NCBI GenBank assembly: GCA_025201845.1
Contig: MU603955.1
Coordinates: 62,001-126,000 of the forward strand
DNA: 64,000 bases
Direction of reading: 5' to 3'
From: Martensiomyces pterosporus
Taxonomy: Eukaryota > Kickxellomycota > Kickxellomycetes > Kickxellales > Kickxellaceae
Positions 36,081-46,683 of this stretch are shown piece by piece. The notes below the pieces were generated by a model. The model was not told the DNA's origin. It saw nothing but the letters and a program-made list of their open reading frames with translations, and made no database searches. Position numbers and translations under genes: made by a program. Position 1 is the stretch's first letter. Every line of letters begins with the position of its first letter.

Positions 36081-36450
36081 GCACACTCAGGTTAGCCCTC
36101 ATGTCGTGGAGACTAAATAGCACGCACTCTTCGTTTTCAATGCGTGGGCCGGGTTGCTGAAACTGGAAGGCGGCGCTTCCACGGCGCCTCGTGGGAACTG
36201 CGCCATGTGCCCAGCCCAGCTGATTGGCAAGCGGGGAGGCCCAAAAGCAGAAGGCGGGCAGTAGAGAGGATTTGCAAATCGATAATCACAGCTGGCTGCT
36301 GGTACCTTTCCCAGCCGACAAGCCCTTTGGTATATGGCGCTTTGCCTGGGCAAGCAGTCGCCCTTTGCTCCTTTCTTTCTTTCTTTCTTTCTTTCTTCAG
36401 CCATCACTTGGTATTAGTATTATTGTCGTTTGTTATATTCCCTACACAGC
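36081..36450. other. Short intergenic region with (TTTC)n tract
   Basis: Promoter and leader of the MTHFR gene. It contains a TTTC repeat at about 36371-36397 just upstream of the start codon, a pyrimidine tract typical of fungal promoters. No gene. Confidence 0.55.
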
Positions 36451-38417
36451 ATGAGAATATCTGAGAAAATCAAGCAGGCCACAGAGAGCGGGCGTCCGTT
36501 CTTCTCGTTCGAGTACTTCCCGCCCAAGACCGAGCAGGTAAGAAGAAAACCGAGGTCCTGAATTTGAATTTGAATTTGAATTTGCGTACGCTGTATGCAG
36601 CCATATCCTTAAACCTAACAGCTGTTCTTTCCATCTGGCGGAAGACTGTGTAGGGCCTCGTCAACCTCTACGACCGCATCGAGCGCATGGCTCGACTTGA
36701 CCCCCTCTTCGTGGCCGTGACCTGGGGAGCCGGTGGAGCCACCGCACAGCGTACCCTTGAGCTGTGCGGTGCCTGCCAGGGCGTCTTTGGGATCGAGACG
36801 CTGATGCACCTAACCTGCACTAACATGGACAAGAAGATGCTGGACTCTGCTCTGGAGAGCGCCAAATCCTCGGGTGTACAGAACATCCTGGCACTGCGTG
36901 GCGACACTCCACGCGGCGAAGAATACTGGACCGCATGTGACGGCGGATTCACGTACGCCAAGGATCTTGTCCAGTATATTAGGGAGAAGTACGGCGACTA
37001 CTTTTGTATTGGCGTTGCTGGGTACCCGGAGGGCCACACGGAGAACCCCAGCAAGGAGGATGACCTGGAGCACCTGGTGGAGAAGGTGGATGCAGGGGCG
37101 GATTTTGTGGTCTCGCAGCTGTTCTACGACACCGAGGTGTTTCTAAGGTGGGAGAGGAGGTGCAGGGAAAGGGGGATTAAGGTGCCGATTCTGCCGGGCG
37201 TACTGCCCATCCAGTCGTATTTGTCGTTTAGAAGACTGACGTTTTTGACCAAAGTCAGCGTGCCGGAGCACCTGAGAGAGAAACTGGAGGATGTCAAGGC
37301 GAACGACCAGGCCGTCAAGGATCTGGGCGTGGAGTATGCGGTGGGCATGATCAGTAGGCTGCAGAAGGGGGGCGTGCAGGGGTTCCATCTGACCACACTC
37401 AACTTGGAGAATACCGTGCAGCGCGTGCTGAGCTCCCTGGGAATGGGCTGCACCACTCAGGAGGGATCGTCTGCTGCAGGGGGCAGTGGCTTGATCCTTG
37501 GTGACAGCGCCATCTCGCGTGCGGCCAAATCGTCTGTGCCGCGGGCAGATGGCGGGCGATCGGATTCTCTGGGCACTGAGCTGGTGGCGGCCACCGCCGC
37601 AGCCCAGGAGCAGCAGGATCTGGCCGCCGACCGCAACTCGACGCAGCGCGTGTGGGACGATTTCCCAAACGGCCGGTGGGGCGACGCAAGGTCGCCAGCC
37701 TTTGGCAACCTCAGCGCATACGGCGCGATGCTCAAGTTCGACCCCAATGAGGCCAGCCAGGTGTGGGGACGCCCGCAGACGCTGGGCGACATATCGTCCC
37801 TGTTTGTGCGCTACGTCGACGGCGCTATACCCTCGCTGCCGTGGAGCGACGAGCCGCTGCTGGCCGAGAGCGGAAAGATCCACGATGAGCTCGTGAGAAT
37901 CAACAGCCTGGGGTACTGGACCCTGGCCAGCCAGCCAGCCCTGGATGGCGTCGCTAGCGACGATCGCACGTACGGGTGGGGGCCCCGCGGCGGGTACATT
38001 TACCAGAAGGCGTTTGTCGAGTGCTTTGTGCCCGGCGAAATGTTCCCCCTATTCTTGTCGAGGCTGCAGTCGGCGTCGTCAAGGATCACGTATTATGCGT
38101 CGAATAAGCACGGCGACTTCATGACTAATGCGTACAGCGGCGGCAGCGGTGCCGAGGAAAACTCGACCGCCGTGACGGCGCTTACGTGGGGCGTGTTCCC
38201 AGGAAGGGCGATTGTGCAGCCGACGCTGATTGATAAGATGAATTTCTTGGCTTGGCGCACAGAGGCATTCCAGACGTGGAGGGAGTGGGCGGCCATGTTC
38301 CCGCCAGCCAGCGGCGAGGCACAGTTTTTGAATGCCACGGCAGAGGAGTGCTGGCTGGTCAACGTGGTTGATAACGACTACAAGAGCCCTGATACCATCT
38401 GGGATATGTTCCAGTAA
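36451..38417 (+). CDS. MTHFR: Methylenetetrahydrofolate reductase
   Basis: Predicted join 36451-36537, 36654-38417, giving 616 residues, close to yeast Met12/Met13 (about 600-657). It reduces 5,10-methylene-THF to 5-methyl-THF in the cytosol, supplying methyl groups for methionine synthesis. The FAD-binding TIM barrel begins MRISEKI and FFSFEYFPPKTEQ; the splice joins GLVNLYDRIERM and FVAVTWGAGG. Further hallmarks are LALRGDTPRG and FVVSQLFYDTEVF. The linker has WDDFPNGRWGDARSPAFGNL, and the C-terminal regulatory domain of eukaryotic enzymes, which binds S-adenosylmethionine, runs to the end. The 116-base intron carries CTAAC at 36615-36619, ends TAG and includes a (GAATTT)4 repeat. AATAAA overlaps the stop codon. 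Whether it is the Met12 or Met13 type cannot be told here. Confidence 0.95.
36560..36583. repeat. (GAATTT)4 hexanucleotide repeat in MTHFR intron
   Basis: Four perfect GAATTT units in the single intron, upstream of the CTAAC branch sequence. Confidence 0.85.
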
Positions 38418-38858
38418 TAAAATAAAATAAAGCCAGCGGCTGCTCTCGTTGGGAATAGGGGACGGCCAGTTTGTGCGATTGCGGCCAACCTGTGTGCTAC
38501 AGCAGAGCGTCCAAGAGGGATGACGACTCGCTGGCACAAACCAAAACATCCGCACGCCCTTTGCCTCACATCCTCTCTCCCGCGTCTCCTCTTTCCTTAT
38601 CATTCAATAGCATTATTCTTTTCTTTTTGACTGACACCCTATGCTTGTTATTATTACGCGCTCTTAGGTTCATTCAGTTCTTCTATACTACTACTGTCCA
38701 CTAGCCCAAAAAGCCAATTGCCTGTATTAGCGGGCCAGCGCGCATATACGCACACTCCTATATAACCCCCCAGTCTGCAGGACACTCGCCAGGCGCAACG
38801 CTCCACGCATACGGCTCCCCGCAGCTTTCCCTTATTACTCCTCCTTTCAGACTGTCCT
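38418..38858. other. Intergenic region, MTHFR to MINDY
   Basis: 440 bases holding the MTHFR 3' UTR (repeated AATAAA just after the stop) and the MINDY promoter. No gene. Confidence 0.6.
38759..38765 (+). promoter_or_regulatory. TATA box of the MINDY gene
   Basis: TATATAA located 94 bases before the ATG at 38859, at a spacing fitting a transcription start near 38790. Confidence 0.6.
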
Positions 38859-40763
38859 ATGGACGACAACAAGGAAAAGAGCCCGGCTATTGAGCTGGAG
38901 GAAGCCAGCACCGCCGCCGCCACCAACAGCGCGCAAGAAGAACCCGCGCCAAGCACTGACAGACGCCAAGAAAGCGATGCAAGTGCCGTGGCTGCCAAGA
39001 CCTCCACGGAGGCCAAGGACAACGAGGACGACGGCGATGACGGCACACCTTTGCTCTCAGACGCTGTTGGGTCGTCGTTCGCGGCCAGCGTGCATAACCC
39101 GCAAACCCAGCAGCCTATACACGTTTCAAAGGAGACTGACAACTGGGGCGCCGTGGCGAAGGCCCAGCTCAAGCGCGAGGCGCAGGAATACAGGCTCAAG
39201 GACGTCCAGTGGCAAGACACCCAGACACGGCGCATAAGGGATGTCAAGATAGTCACACAAAACGAGAACGGGCCCTGCCCATTAATTGCCCTGGTCAACG
39301 TCCTTGTGCTCAGCGGCAGCCTGAGCATCGGCCCTGCCTCGCGACAGACAATTACCGACGAGGATCTAATCGGCATGCTGGGCGACTACTTGTTCCGCAA
39401 CGAAGCGACGGAGAGCTCGGACACAGAGGACGGCGGGAGGCAGGTGGCTCCCGGCGAGGCGCCGAGCGTCGATGATGTGAGCACCATTTTGTCGCTGCTG
39501 CCTACGCTGAGTCATGGACTGGACGTCGATCTGCAGTTCTCGCATATCTACGACTTTGCTACCACGCCGGCCACCCGGCTGTTCAAGGCATTCAATGTGG
39601 ACTTGGTCCATGGGTGGGTGGTCGACCCCGAGAGCGAGCGATACCTATCGTCGGTCCTGCTGAACGACTGCCGGAATAGCTACGAAGGCGCTGTGGAGTT
39701 TATATTTGCCGCGGATGAGCTTAGCCATGGCCAGGTTGTGGAGGCTGCGAAGAGCGAGAACAGAGGCGTCGACAGAGCGATCAAGGAAGCCGAGGAGCAA
39801 GAGAGGCAGGAGACCAGTGGTCGCCATAACCGCATTTCCACGCTGTTCAAGCGGAAGAGCGGTGCTGGGCAGCTGAGCACCGACCAGCAGCAGACGGTGT
39901 ACAATGCAATCGCGCTGAATGAGTGGCTCGACTGCAATGCCACGCAGCTGACGGAATTCGGGCTGCGCATGCTGGGCACTATGCTCCCGAGCAACCATCT
40001 GTGCGTGCTTTTCCGCAACAACCACTTTTCGACCCTGTTTAAGCGCGCTCCAGGAGAGCTGTTTATTCTTTGCACGGATGCGGGGGTCGCCGGAGACGAC
40101 AGGATTGTTTGGGAGTCGCTGAGAGATGTGCACCAGATGACGTCGGAGTTTTTGGATTCGCGGTTTGCGAGACCCGCTGCTTCTGGCAGTGGCGGCAGTG
40201 GCGGCAGTGGCGCGGGAGCCAGGTCGTTGTCGGCATCGTCGTCGCCACACGATGCCCAGAGCCAGAAGCAGCATCCGCAGGCGCATTTGAGACCCAATGA
40301 CAGTGGCAGCCCGTACTCGTCGGGATCGAGCGACGAAAAGAAGGGGAAAGGCCGAGACGGCTCAGCAGTGCTTAGCAGCGGCGACTTTGTTCAGGAAGCA
40401 GCGCCGCACACAACCACCGACTCCTCGCAGATCGACGAGGACTATGCGCTGGCTCTGTCGCTGCAGGAGGAGGAGGATAGGCAGATTCAGCGCAAGGACG
40501 ACAGACAGAAGCTGCAGGTGCGGCAGCAGGACAAGATGCCGCCCGGCATGGACATGAGGGAGCACGGGCACTTGTATGGCGTGCCTGTGGTGACCAAGGA
40601 GGGAGAGAAGAAGCTGGCACAGGCGATCTTTAGGACCAAGTCGGATGAGAACTTTTCAAGACAAATGGCCGACACCTTCCTGCCACACGAATCGGCGGCC
40701 AAGGCTCAGCCACAGTATACAAAGAGCTCCAAGTCGAGCGAGGACAGGTGTGTCATCTGCTGA
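38859..40763 (+). CDS. MINDY-1/2-type (FAM63) K48-ubiquitin deubiquitinase
   Basis: Single-exon protein of 634 residues. MINDY enzymes are cysteine proteases that trim long K48-linked ubiquitin chains. The catalytic signature QNENGPCPLIALVN has the nucleophilic Cys at about residue 140; the catalytic His region NHFSTLFKR is near 389, and Gln/His spacing fits the family. A disordered acidic N-terminus precedes it. A ubiquitin-interacting helix, DEDYALALSLQEEEDRQIQR, lies at about 525-545, as in MINDY-1/2. The protein ends CVIC: Cys, two aliphatics and a final residue, a CAAX-type prenylation signal, preceded by Lys/Ser-rich sequence. Budding-yeast homologues have been listed as predicted CAAX proteins, which supports it. 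Human MINDY-3/4 are less similar in the motifs seen. Confidence 0.92.
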   Translation: MDDNKEKSPAIELEEASTAAATNSAQEEPAPSTDRRQESDASAVAAKTSTEAKDNEDDGDDGTPLLSDAVGSSFAASVHNPQTQQPIHVSKETDNWGAVAKAQLKREAQEYRLKDVQWQDTQTRRIRDVKIVTQNENGPCPLIALVNVLVLSGSLSIGPASRQTITDEDLIGMLGDYLFRNEATESSDTEDGGRQVAPGEAPSVDDVSTILSLLPTLSHGLDVDLQFSHIYDFATTPATRLFKAFNVDLVHGWVVDPESERYLSSVLLNDCRNSYEGAVEFIFAADELSHGQVVEAAKSENRGVDRAIKEAEEQERQETSGRHNRISTLFKRKSGAGQLSTDQQQTVYNAIALNEWLDCNATQLTEFGLRMLGTMLPSNHLCVLFRNNHFSTLFKRAPGELFILCTDAGVAGDDRIVWESLRDVHQMTSEFLDSRFARPAASGSGGSGGSGAGARSLSASSSPHDAQSQKQHPQAHLRPNDSGSPYSSGSSDEKKGKGRDGSAVLSSGDFVQEAAPHTTTDSSQIDEDYALALSLQEEEDRQIQRKDDRQKLQVRQQDKMPPGMDMREHGHLYGVPVVTKEGEKKLAQAIFRTKSDENFSRQMADTFLPHESAAKAQPQYTKSSKSSEDRCVIC

Positions 40764-41587
40764 CCAGCCTTTACATTGCTCTTTCTTTTTTTCTCTTCTT
40801 TTCGTTCCGTACACTCAATTCCACCACTTCTGCTTTGCTGAAAAGCTGTGGCTCTCCGCCCAGCTGCTATGAAGCTAGGCAAAGCCAAGCAGCACCTGCC
40901 AAGCAGCACCTGCCAAGTCCAGCAAGATCAAGGCTGGCTCCTCGTAATTCCTGTATCCCGTTATTCATCTGCCAATGTCAAGGCACAGCGCTTCTCCCCC
41001 TCCCAAGCACCCTTTCCTGCCTGTCCATCCGCCCCCATCACGCGCCTGGCACAAAGAGGGGCGAGGGCGAGGGCGAGGGCAGCCCATTGGGTTGTTTACT
41101 CTTTCTCTTCTCCCTTGCTTCGCCTCAAAGAAGTATAAAGCCTGCGTGCTGGTCCTCCTTTGTCTTATTGTACAACACACCTCTTTCTTCTTATTCTCTG
41201 GCTGCCATACCAGGTAAGAGTAAGTGCTCCTTCTCATTGGCGAGCCTCGCTCTCTTGCTTGACCTCCCTCGTGCGCACGAGTCCAAAAGTGCCCTTCTGT
41301 GGATACCACTCGGTAGCCCGGAAGCTCGGTCACAGGAAATTGAGGAGAAATAGAGAGAGAGCACACCAGTGACTGAGGCTGTATGTGAAGGCTGCCGGTG
41401 CAGCTCCTTCCATGCACACTGACAGCCCAAGCGCAATTCACTCACATTCTCTTCAATCCCCTCCGTGCTTTCTCAATCAGCATGCGTAATAGGCCTCGCA
41501 CCCACACACAGAAACAAAAGCAGCTGGAGTAGGCAGGACAGACGCGCACATTAGAAAAACGAGAGGAAGAAGAAGAAGAAGAAACCC
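40764..41587. other. Leader and promoter region of the MAP kinase kinase
   Basis: About 820 bases without a protein-like frame. A 15-bp unit is duplicated near 40885-40915. A TATA box at 41134 is followed by a strong donor-like GTAAGAG at 41214, so a 5'-UTR intron is possible; candidate TAG acceptors include 41490-41492 and 41527-41529. This is not proven by sequence. Confidence 0.45.
41134..41140 (+). promoter_or_regulatory. TATA box, MAP kinase kinase gene
   Basis: TATAAAG about 450 bases upstream of the start codon. That distance fits a long leader that could contain an intron. Confidence 0.45.
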
Positions 41588-42931
41588 ATGGCTTCGCTAA
41601 ATCGGTCCAATGCGACATCCAACAGACATGCACGCCCAGCAGTTCCGCGGCTGTACATTCCAACCACGCCGCGCGGACAGGCGCCGCCACCGGTGCTTCG
41701 GCTAAGCATACCCACCAACAATGCCGCGCCGGCTGGCGGGGGGCCCTTGCCGCCACGCGTACAGACCACCAACCTGCCACATGTGGCTGGCGGCGACCAG
41801 GCGGCGCGCAGGCAGTCGCGCGAAATATACCAGCGCAACGTATCTGCAATCGCCGGCGAAGATGGCCCGTCGGCCATGTCCTACCCGGCAGACAGCGCTG
41901 CTAATGGCGGAGACGTGGGTGCTGTGGCCGGGCGGCTTGGGCGGCTCAACATATCCACGCCCAGCAATGCGCCGCCGGCGCTGCAAATCACAGGGAGACG
42001 CGACCCCGCTGCCCCAGCGCTAGGCGCCGCGCAGGCAGAGGATGTGGAGGAGTACGACCTGAAGGACGAGAACATCAAAGTCATGAAGAAGCTGGGCGAG
42101 GGCTCCGTGGGCACGGTGCACAAGGTGGAGTACCTGCCGAAGAAGAAGACAATGGCGCGCAAGCTGATGGCGGTCTACCCGGACGAGACCAACCACCGGC
42201 AGATAATGCGCGAGCTCAAGCTGCTCAAGCAGTGCCAGTCGCCCTACATCGTCAAGTTCTACGGCGCCTACTACTCGGATGACGACGACGGCCAGTCCAT
42301 CGCCATCTGCATGGAGTACTGTGGCGGCGGCAGTCTCGACGGCATATACAAGCGCATCGCCGAGATGCACGGGCACATAGGCGAGGGCGTGCTGGGCAAG
42401 GTCGCCGTTGCGGTGCTCAATGGTCTTGTGCACCTGCACTCGTACAGAGTGATCCACAGAGACGTGAAGCCGTCGAACATCCTTGTCACGGGCAAGGGCG
42501 AGATCAAGCTGTGCGACTTTGGCGTCAGCGGAGAGCTGGTGGACTCGATTGCGCAGACCTTTGTGGGCACCAGCTACTACATGGCGCCGGAGCGGATCCA
42601 GGGCGACAGATACGCTGTCCAGTCCGACATCTGGTCCCTCGGCCTGACGCTGATTGAAGTCTCGCAGAACCAGTTCCCGTTCCCGCCGCCGGGGCACCGC
42701 CAGCTGTCGGTGATTGAGCTGCTCGAGTACATCATCCACATGCCGGTGCCAGAGATGGACAAGGCCAAGTTCTCGCCAGAGTGCTGCGATTTTGTCAGCG
42801 TGTGCTTGATCAAGGATCCCAACCAGCGGCCGACGCCCAGCCAGCTGCTGGACCACCCGTTCATCAAGAAGGCTGCGAGCAAGAGGCTCGACCTGAAGAA
42901 GTGGGTCCAGCAGGTGTGGATGGGCGCCTAA
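41588..42931 (+). CDS. MAP kinase kinase, Ste7/Byr1/Fuz7 type
   Basis: Single-exon protein of 447 residues, a dual-specificity kinase that activates a MAPK in the cytoplasm. The kinase domain starts near residue 160: Gly loop GEGSVGTV (about 170), catalytic Lys in MARKLM (about 188), HRDVKPSN (about 289), DFGVSGEL (about 310), activation segment DSIAQTFVGTSYYMAPE with the Ser and Thr that a MAPKKK phosphorylates, and closing RPTPSQLLDHPF. The MARKL form of the Lys motif and FGVSGELVDSIAQTFVGTS are closest to pheromone-pathway MAPKKs (Ste7, Byr1, Fuz7) rather than Mkk1 or Pbs2; this is judged by eye. The N-terminal 150 residues are disordered and contain three RLxI(P/S)T motifs at about 21, 38 and 118, resembling MAPK-docking sites. 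Confidence 0.9.
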   Translation: MASLNRSNATSNRHARPAVPRLYIPTTPRGQAPPPVLRLSIPTNNAAPAGGGPLPPRVQTTNLPHVAGGDQAARRQSREIYQRNVSAIAGEDGPSAMSYPADSAANGGDVGAVAGRLGRLNISTPSNAPPALQITGRRDPAAPALGAAQAEDVEEYDLKDENIKVMKKLGEGSVGTVHKVEYLPKKKTMARKLMAVYPDETNHRQIMRELKLLKQCQSPYIVKFYGAYYSDDDDGQSIAICMEYCGGGSLDGIYKRIAEMHGHIGEGVLGKVAVAVLNGLVHLHSYRVIHRDVKPSNILVTGKGEIKLCDFGVSGELVDSIAQTFVGTSYYMAPERIQGDRYAVQSDIWSLGLTLIEVSQNQFPFPPPGHRQLSVIELLEYIIHMPVPEMDKAKFSPECCDFVSVCLIKDPNQRPTPSQLLDHPFIKKAASKRLDLKKWVQQVWMGA

Positions 42932-43350
42932 GCAGCATAGACTTTTGGGGGTGGGGCATCAGCGGGCGCCAGGAGGAGCGGGGCATATGTGCACCCACAT
43001 ACACACCCCCTGCACGTACAAGAGCCGCCGCCCGCTGCTGCAGCCCTCCTTCCTTCGTTCATAGCCTTGGTCCACTTTGTGCTCTATACACCCTCTCTCC
43101 GCCTCTACAAATACACAATCCATCCTCCACATGAATAGCACACAGGCAAAAAGCAGCACGGGTGCAATGGCATGCTGTGTGCAGGTGGCGGATGGTGGTT
43201 GGAGTAGGCTTGGATGAATAAATAATAAAGAAAAACGGGAGAGAGAGAGGCACAATTTGACATTAAAAGACAGGAAAGAGAAGAAAGTAGGGCTGGGAGA
43301 GAAAGACAAAGCAGAAGGGGCGGAGAAAACCCCCTTCTCCAGACGGTTAC
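42932..43350. other. Convergent 3' region, MAP kinase kinase and cyclin
   Basis: 419 bases. AATAAA-like signals near 43214-43225 on the plus strand could end the MAP kinase kinase transcript. No gene. Confidence 0.5.
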
Positions 43351-46300
43351 CTATTCAACAAAAGCAGGCGCAGCCGACGAGGCCTGGTGCCTCTGCTGCT
43401 GCTGCTGCTGCTGGAGCAGGACGCGCTGCTGGTGTTGCTGGATCCGGAGCATATGGATCAACTGCTCCTGAGCAGCAGCAGCCGCACGGGATCCATTGTG
43501 AGCGGCGGCGGCAGCGGCGGAGGTGAGCGTGTTTGCGATAGAGCGCTGGATGACCGGGGTGCTGGCCACGGACATGGGGACGTTCATAACCGACCTCAAG
43601 TCCACTCCACCCATCACTGGAATCTGAGGGGTGGGCACGCTAGCAGTGGGCGTCATCATAGAAACGCTGGCCGCAGTGGTGGCCGCAGCAGCAGCAACAG
43701 CAGCTGCTGCAGCAGTGGTAGCCGAGGAGGGCACTGCAAAAGTGAACTCCTTCGACGCGGTAGGGCTGGCAGCCGACGACGAGGCGGCGGTCCACGAAGA
43801 AGAGGAGGCGGCAGAGAGGGCGGGCGAGGGTGCTGTAGGGCCAGTGGCATCCACAGAAGCGGCAGGCTCGCAGACCATGAGGCGGCCATTGCGCATGCCA
43901 GAGCGTGCCAGGAGGCGATGGAACTTCTCGTAGGTGCTGCGGTCCACGTACAGGCGATAGTCGATCATGTCCAAAAAGGCTCTCTCCATATCGCTGATCT
44001 GGGCCAGCGGGAGCTTGGTGATCTTGTTCCATGCGCGGTTCGAGTACGTGCGGTCGAACATGAACTTTGACGCACTGATCAGGGCAGCAACGAACATGCG
44101 ACGCCCGCACTTGGTGACATCGGGCTTCTTGGGCTTGGGCTTGGCAGCCTGAGTGGCTTCTCCGTCCAGAGGCTTGTCAGCCTCGGGGGAGGCCAGCTGC
44201 TGGACAGAGACGCTGCGGGTCTCGGGCGCAACAGCGGGGGCGTTGGCAGCCTTGGTTGCTACGAACTGGCGGTACGAGTTGGGCAGGCTGTTGGCGCTTC
44301 CTGCCAGCACGCGGCGCTCGCTTCTGTTTTTCTCGGGGGTGAGCGGGGTGATCATTCCATTACCCAGCAGGTCCTTATCCATGGTGATATAGGTGATCTG
44401 GCCCATCTGCTGGGCCGAGGCTGGGGTGATCGGGCTAGAGTTGGGCGGGGACATGATGCTGCCACCATTGGTAGCGGCGGCGGCGGCGGCAGTGGTGACA
44501 ACAGCCGGAGCACCAACAACAGCCCTCTGGGAAGAGCTGGCATCAGCAGAAGCACGGCGGCTGCTGTTAGCGTTGAGGGGGCTGCTGGGCGAGAGAGGTG
44601 GGGTGTTGTTTGCCGACTCCATGGCATCCCGCATCTCCTGGCCCTGCTGGATCCTCCTGGCCTGAGCCTCGAGCTCCTTCTTCTGCTGCTCCTCTTCCTC
44701 CTCCTTTTGGCGCTGTGCACGCTGCCTGGCCTGGATGATCGATTTGGCCCGGAGCAAGTAGAACATGCACAGTTCGAGGACATCGACACTCAGGCGCGAC
44801 TGGCGGTGCGTCTCGGCAACAAAGCACCGGAGGGAGCAAAGCTGTGTGCGTTGTGAAATCGAGTGGTTGGGCCAGATGCTCTCGATAATAACACACGCGA
44901 TGTCTACGAATCGTACGCAAAAGTAGAGTGATTCTTGGCTTTAGTGCAGAGGGGTCCGAGAACAGCTGTGCTAGTAGATGGCGTGGTGCGGGTGCTGACA
45001 AAGGGTGCATGTGATATGCAGTGCGAGCGGTGTGAGAAAGAGACAGACAGAAAGGGGGGGGGCTCAAAGAATAAAGGTGGACAGCACGCGCACAATTGTA
45101 CATGGCATGACGATGCAGCCTGTTGATGCACGAAAAGGCACCCAAATCGTCAGGCACACCTGGAAGCACATGAGGAGATGGCGGGCGGTGTGTTCACGTA
45201 TTTGGAAGTGTGATGGCACAGGTGGAGAAAGCAGCCCCGCTGGACAAGATTAGATATGGATGGCGCACAGCGCAGAGGGGAAATCAGCTGTGGTAGAAAC
45301 ACAGAAAGCACCCTCCACGCATACACAGGCGGGTTGTCAAAAGGGGGGCGAGGTTGCTGCGTTTAGAATGTCGGCGGCTGCATGCAACGCCGATATTCCG
45401 CATCACGTGGCCATGTCAGTGGAATTCAGCCACCACCACAACCACCACTCGTTCCATACAGAGAAAGCAAAGGCAGACCCCATAGAGACACAATAAGGTG
45501 GATAGGAAAAGGGAGAAATCACATCCACCGCCATTACATGCAAAGAAAAGAGCACACTGGCAGTGCTGGGGCAGGCGTGTGGAGAGGGGGAGAATGTGGG
45601 AATGCGGGAGGAGACTGGCTCTGAACTGACATGCGGGTAAGACCTTCAGCAGAAAAGGCAAATAATGCGGACTGAGTGTGCGGGCGCAGGTGGAAAGGCC
45701 GCTGTGAGACTCCCAACTCACACCATGCCATCCCCGCACAACACCGCACGCCCATGCGCCCCTCAAAGAAAAAAGCCAAGGCACGACAAGAGAAAGGAAA
45801 GAGACTTACCGTATAGCTTATCGAGCTCAAGAGCCTCACGAACAAGGCCCTGGGCACCGCCCTCGGAGCCCGCAGAAGCGGCAGGCTCTGCGGGGGCGGT
45901 AGAGGTGCGAACGAACCGCGAGCGAGGGTCAACAGACAGAGCGCTGCTGGCGGTCTGCTGCTGGTGTGGCGCCTGCTGCTGGCGCTGGAGCTGGAGCTGG
46001 AGGTGCAGGAGCTGCTGGTAGTAGTACTTGGTATCCGCGCTGCGAGAGCGGGAGATGGCCGACGGGACGGACATCCTGTGAGCACCAGCCAAGGAAGGGG
46101 CTGCTGCCGAAGCTGCTGCGGCAATGGCTGCAGCGGCCGGGTTAAGCAGGTCGTTGATACGCACGCCACCGTGCGACAGCGACAAGCCCGAGGCGGCCCG
46201 GTCGTCGCGAGCGCGCTTTGAGCAGCGCCGGGCATCCTCGTCGGCAGCAAAATCCACAAGCTCCTCCCCTCTTTGTTGTTGCAGCTGCACAGCGTCGTCC

Positions 46301-46683
46301 TCAGTGCTGCTGCTGCATTGACCACGAGCCCGCTTCATGCTAGCCCGCTGCTGGGCGGTGTTCTGAACGGGCGAGGTGTAGGTGTGGTTGGTAGTTGTGG
46401 TTGTGGTTGTGGTAGTGGTAGTCATAGAAGTGTGGTGTGTGGGCCTCTTCTCGGAGAGGTCGCGGTGTTGGTATAAGTGAGGCAGTGCCGACGCCGAGAG
46501 AGTGTTTGAGAGAGCGGCGGCGGGCTTTGGGTCTTGCTTTTGGTACCACCCGTCTACATGCAGCGTCCGGTCGCTGCACAGGGTGGCCTGCTCCGTTTGC
46601 TGGGAGCAGGCACCCATAGCGGCTTCCTGACGGTGTAGACGGGCGCTAGGTTCAATCGGACAGTTGCTGGAGTACGAGACCAT
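43351..46683 (-). CDS. Pho80/Pcl-type cyclin with an interrupted cyclin box
   Basis: Predicted complement join 43351-44903, 45810-46683, giving 808 residues. Cyclins of this family bind the Pho85 kinase and steer it in the cell cycle, polarity or phosphate response. The splice builds DIACVIIESIWPNHS, followed by RCFVAETHRQSRLSVDVLEL and CMFYLLRAKSIIQARQ: the first cyclin-box helices. A Ser/Ala/Pro-rich insert of about 200 residues (about 355-555) separates these from CGRRMFVAALISASKFMFD and YSNRAWNKITKLPL, then ERAFLDMIDYRLYVD, the rest of the box. The N-terminal 290 residues are disordered, with a poly-Thr run, and so is the Ala-rich C-terminus ending in poly-Gln. The 906-base intron is the longest placed here (GTAAGT, TAG). 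Which Pcl subgroup it belongs to is not clear. Confidence 0.85.
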
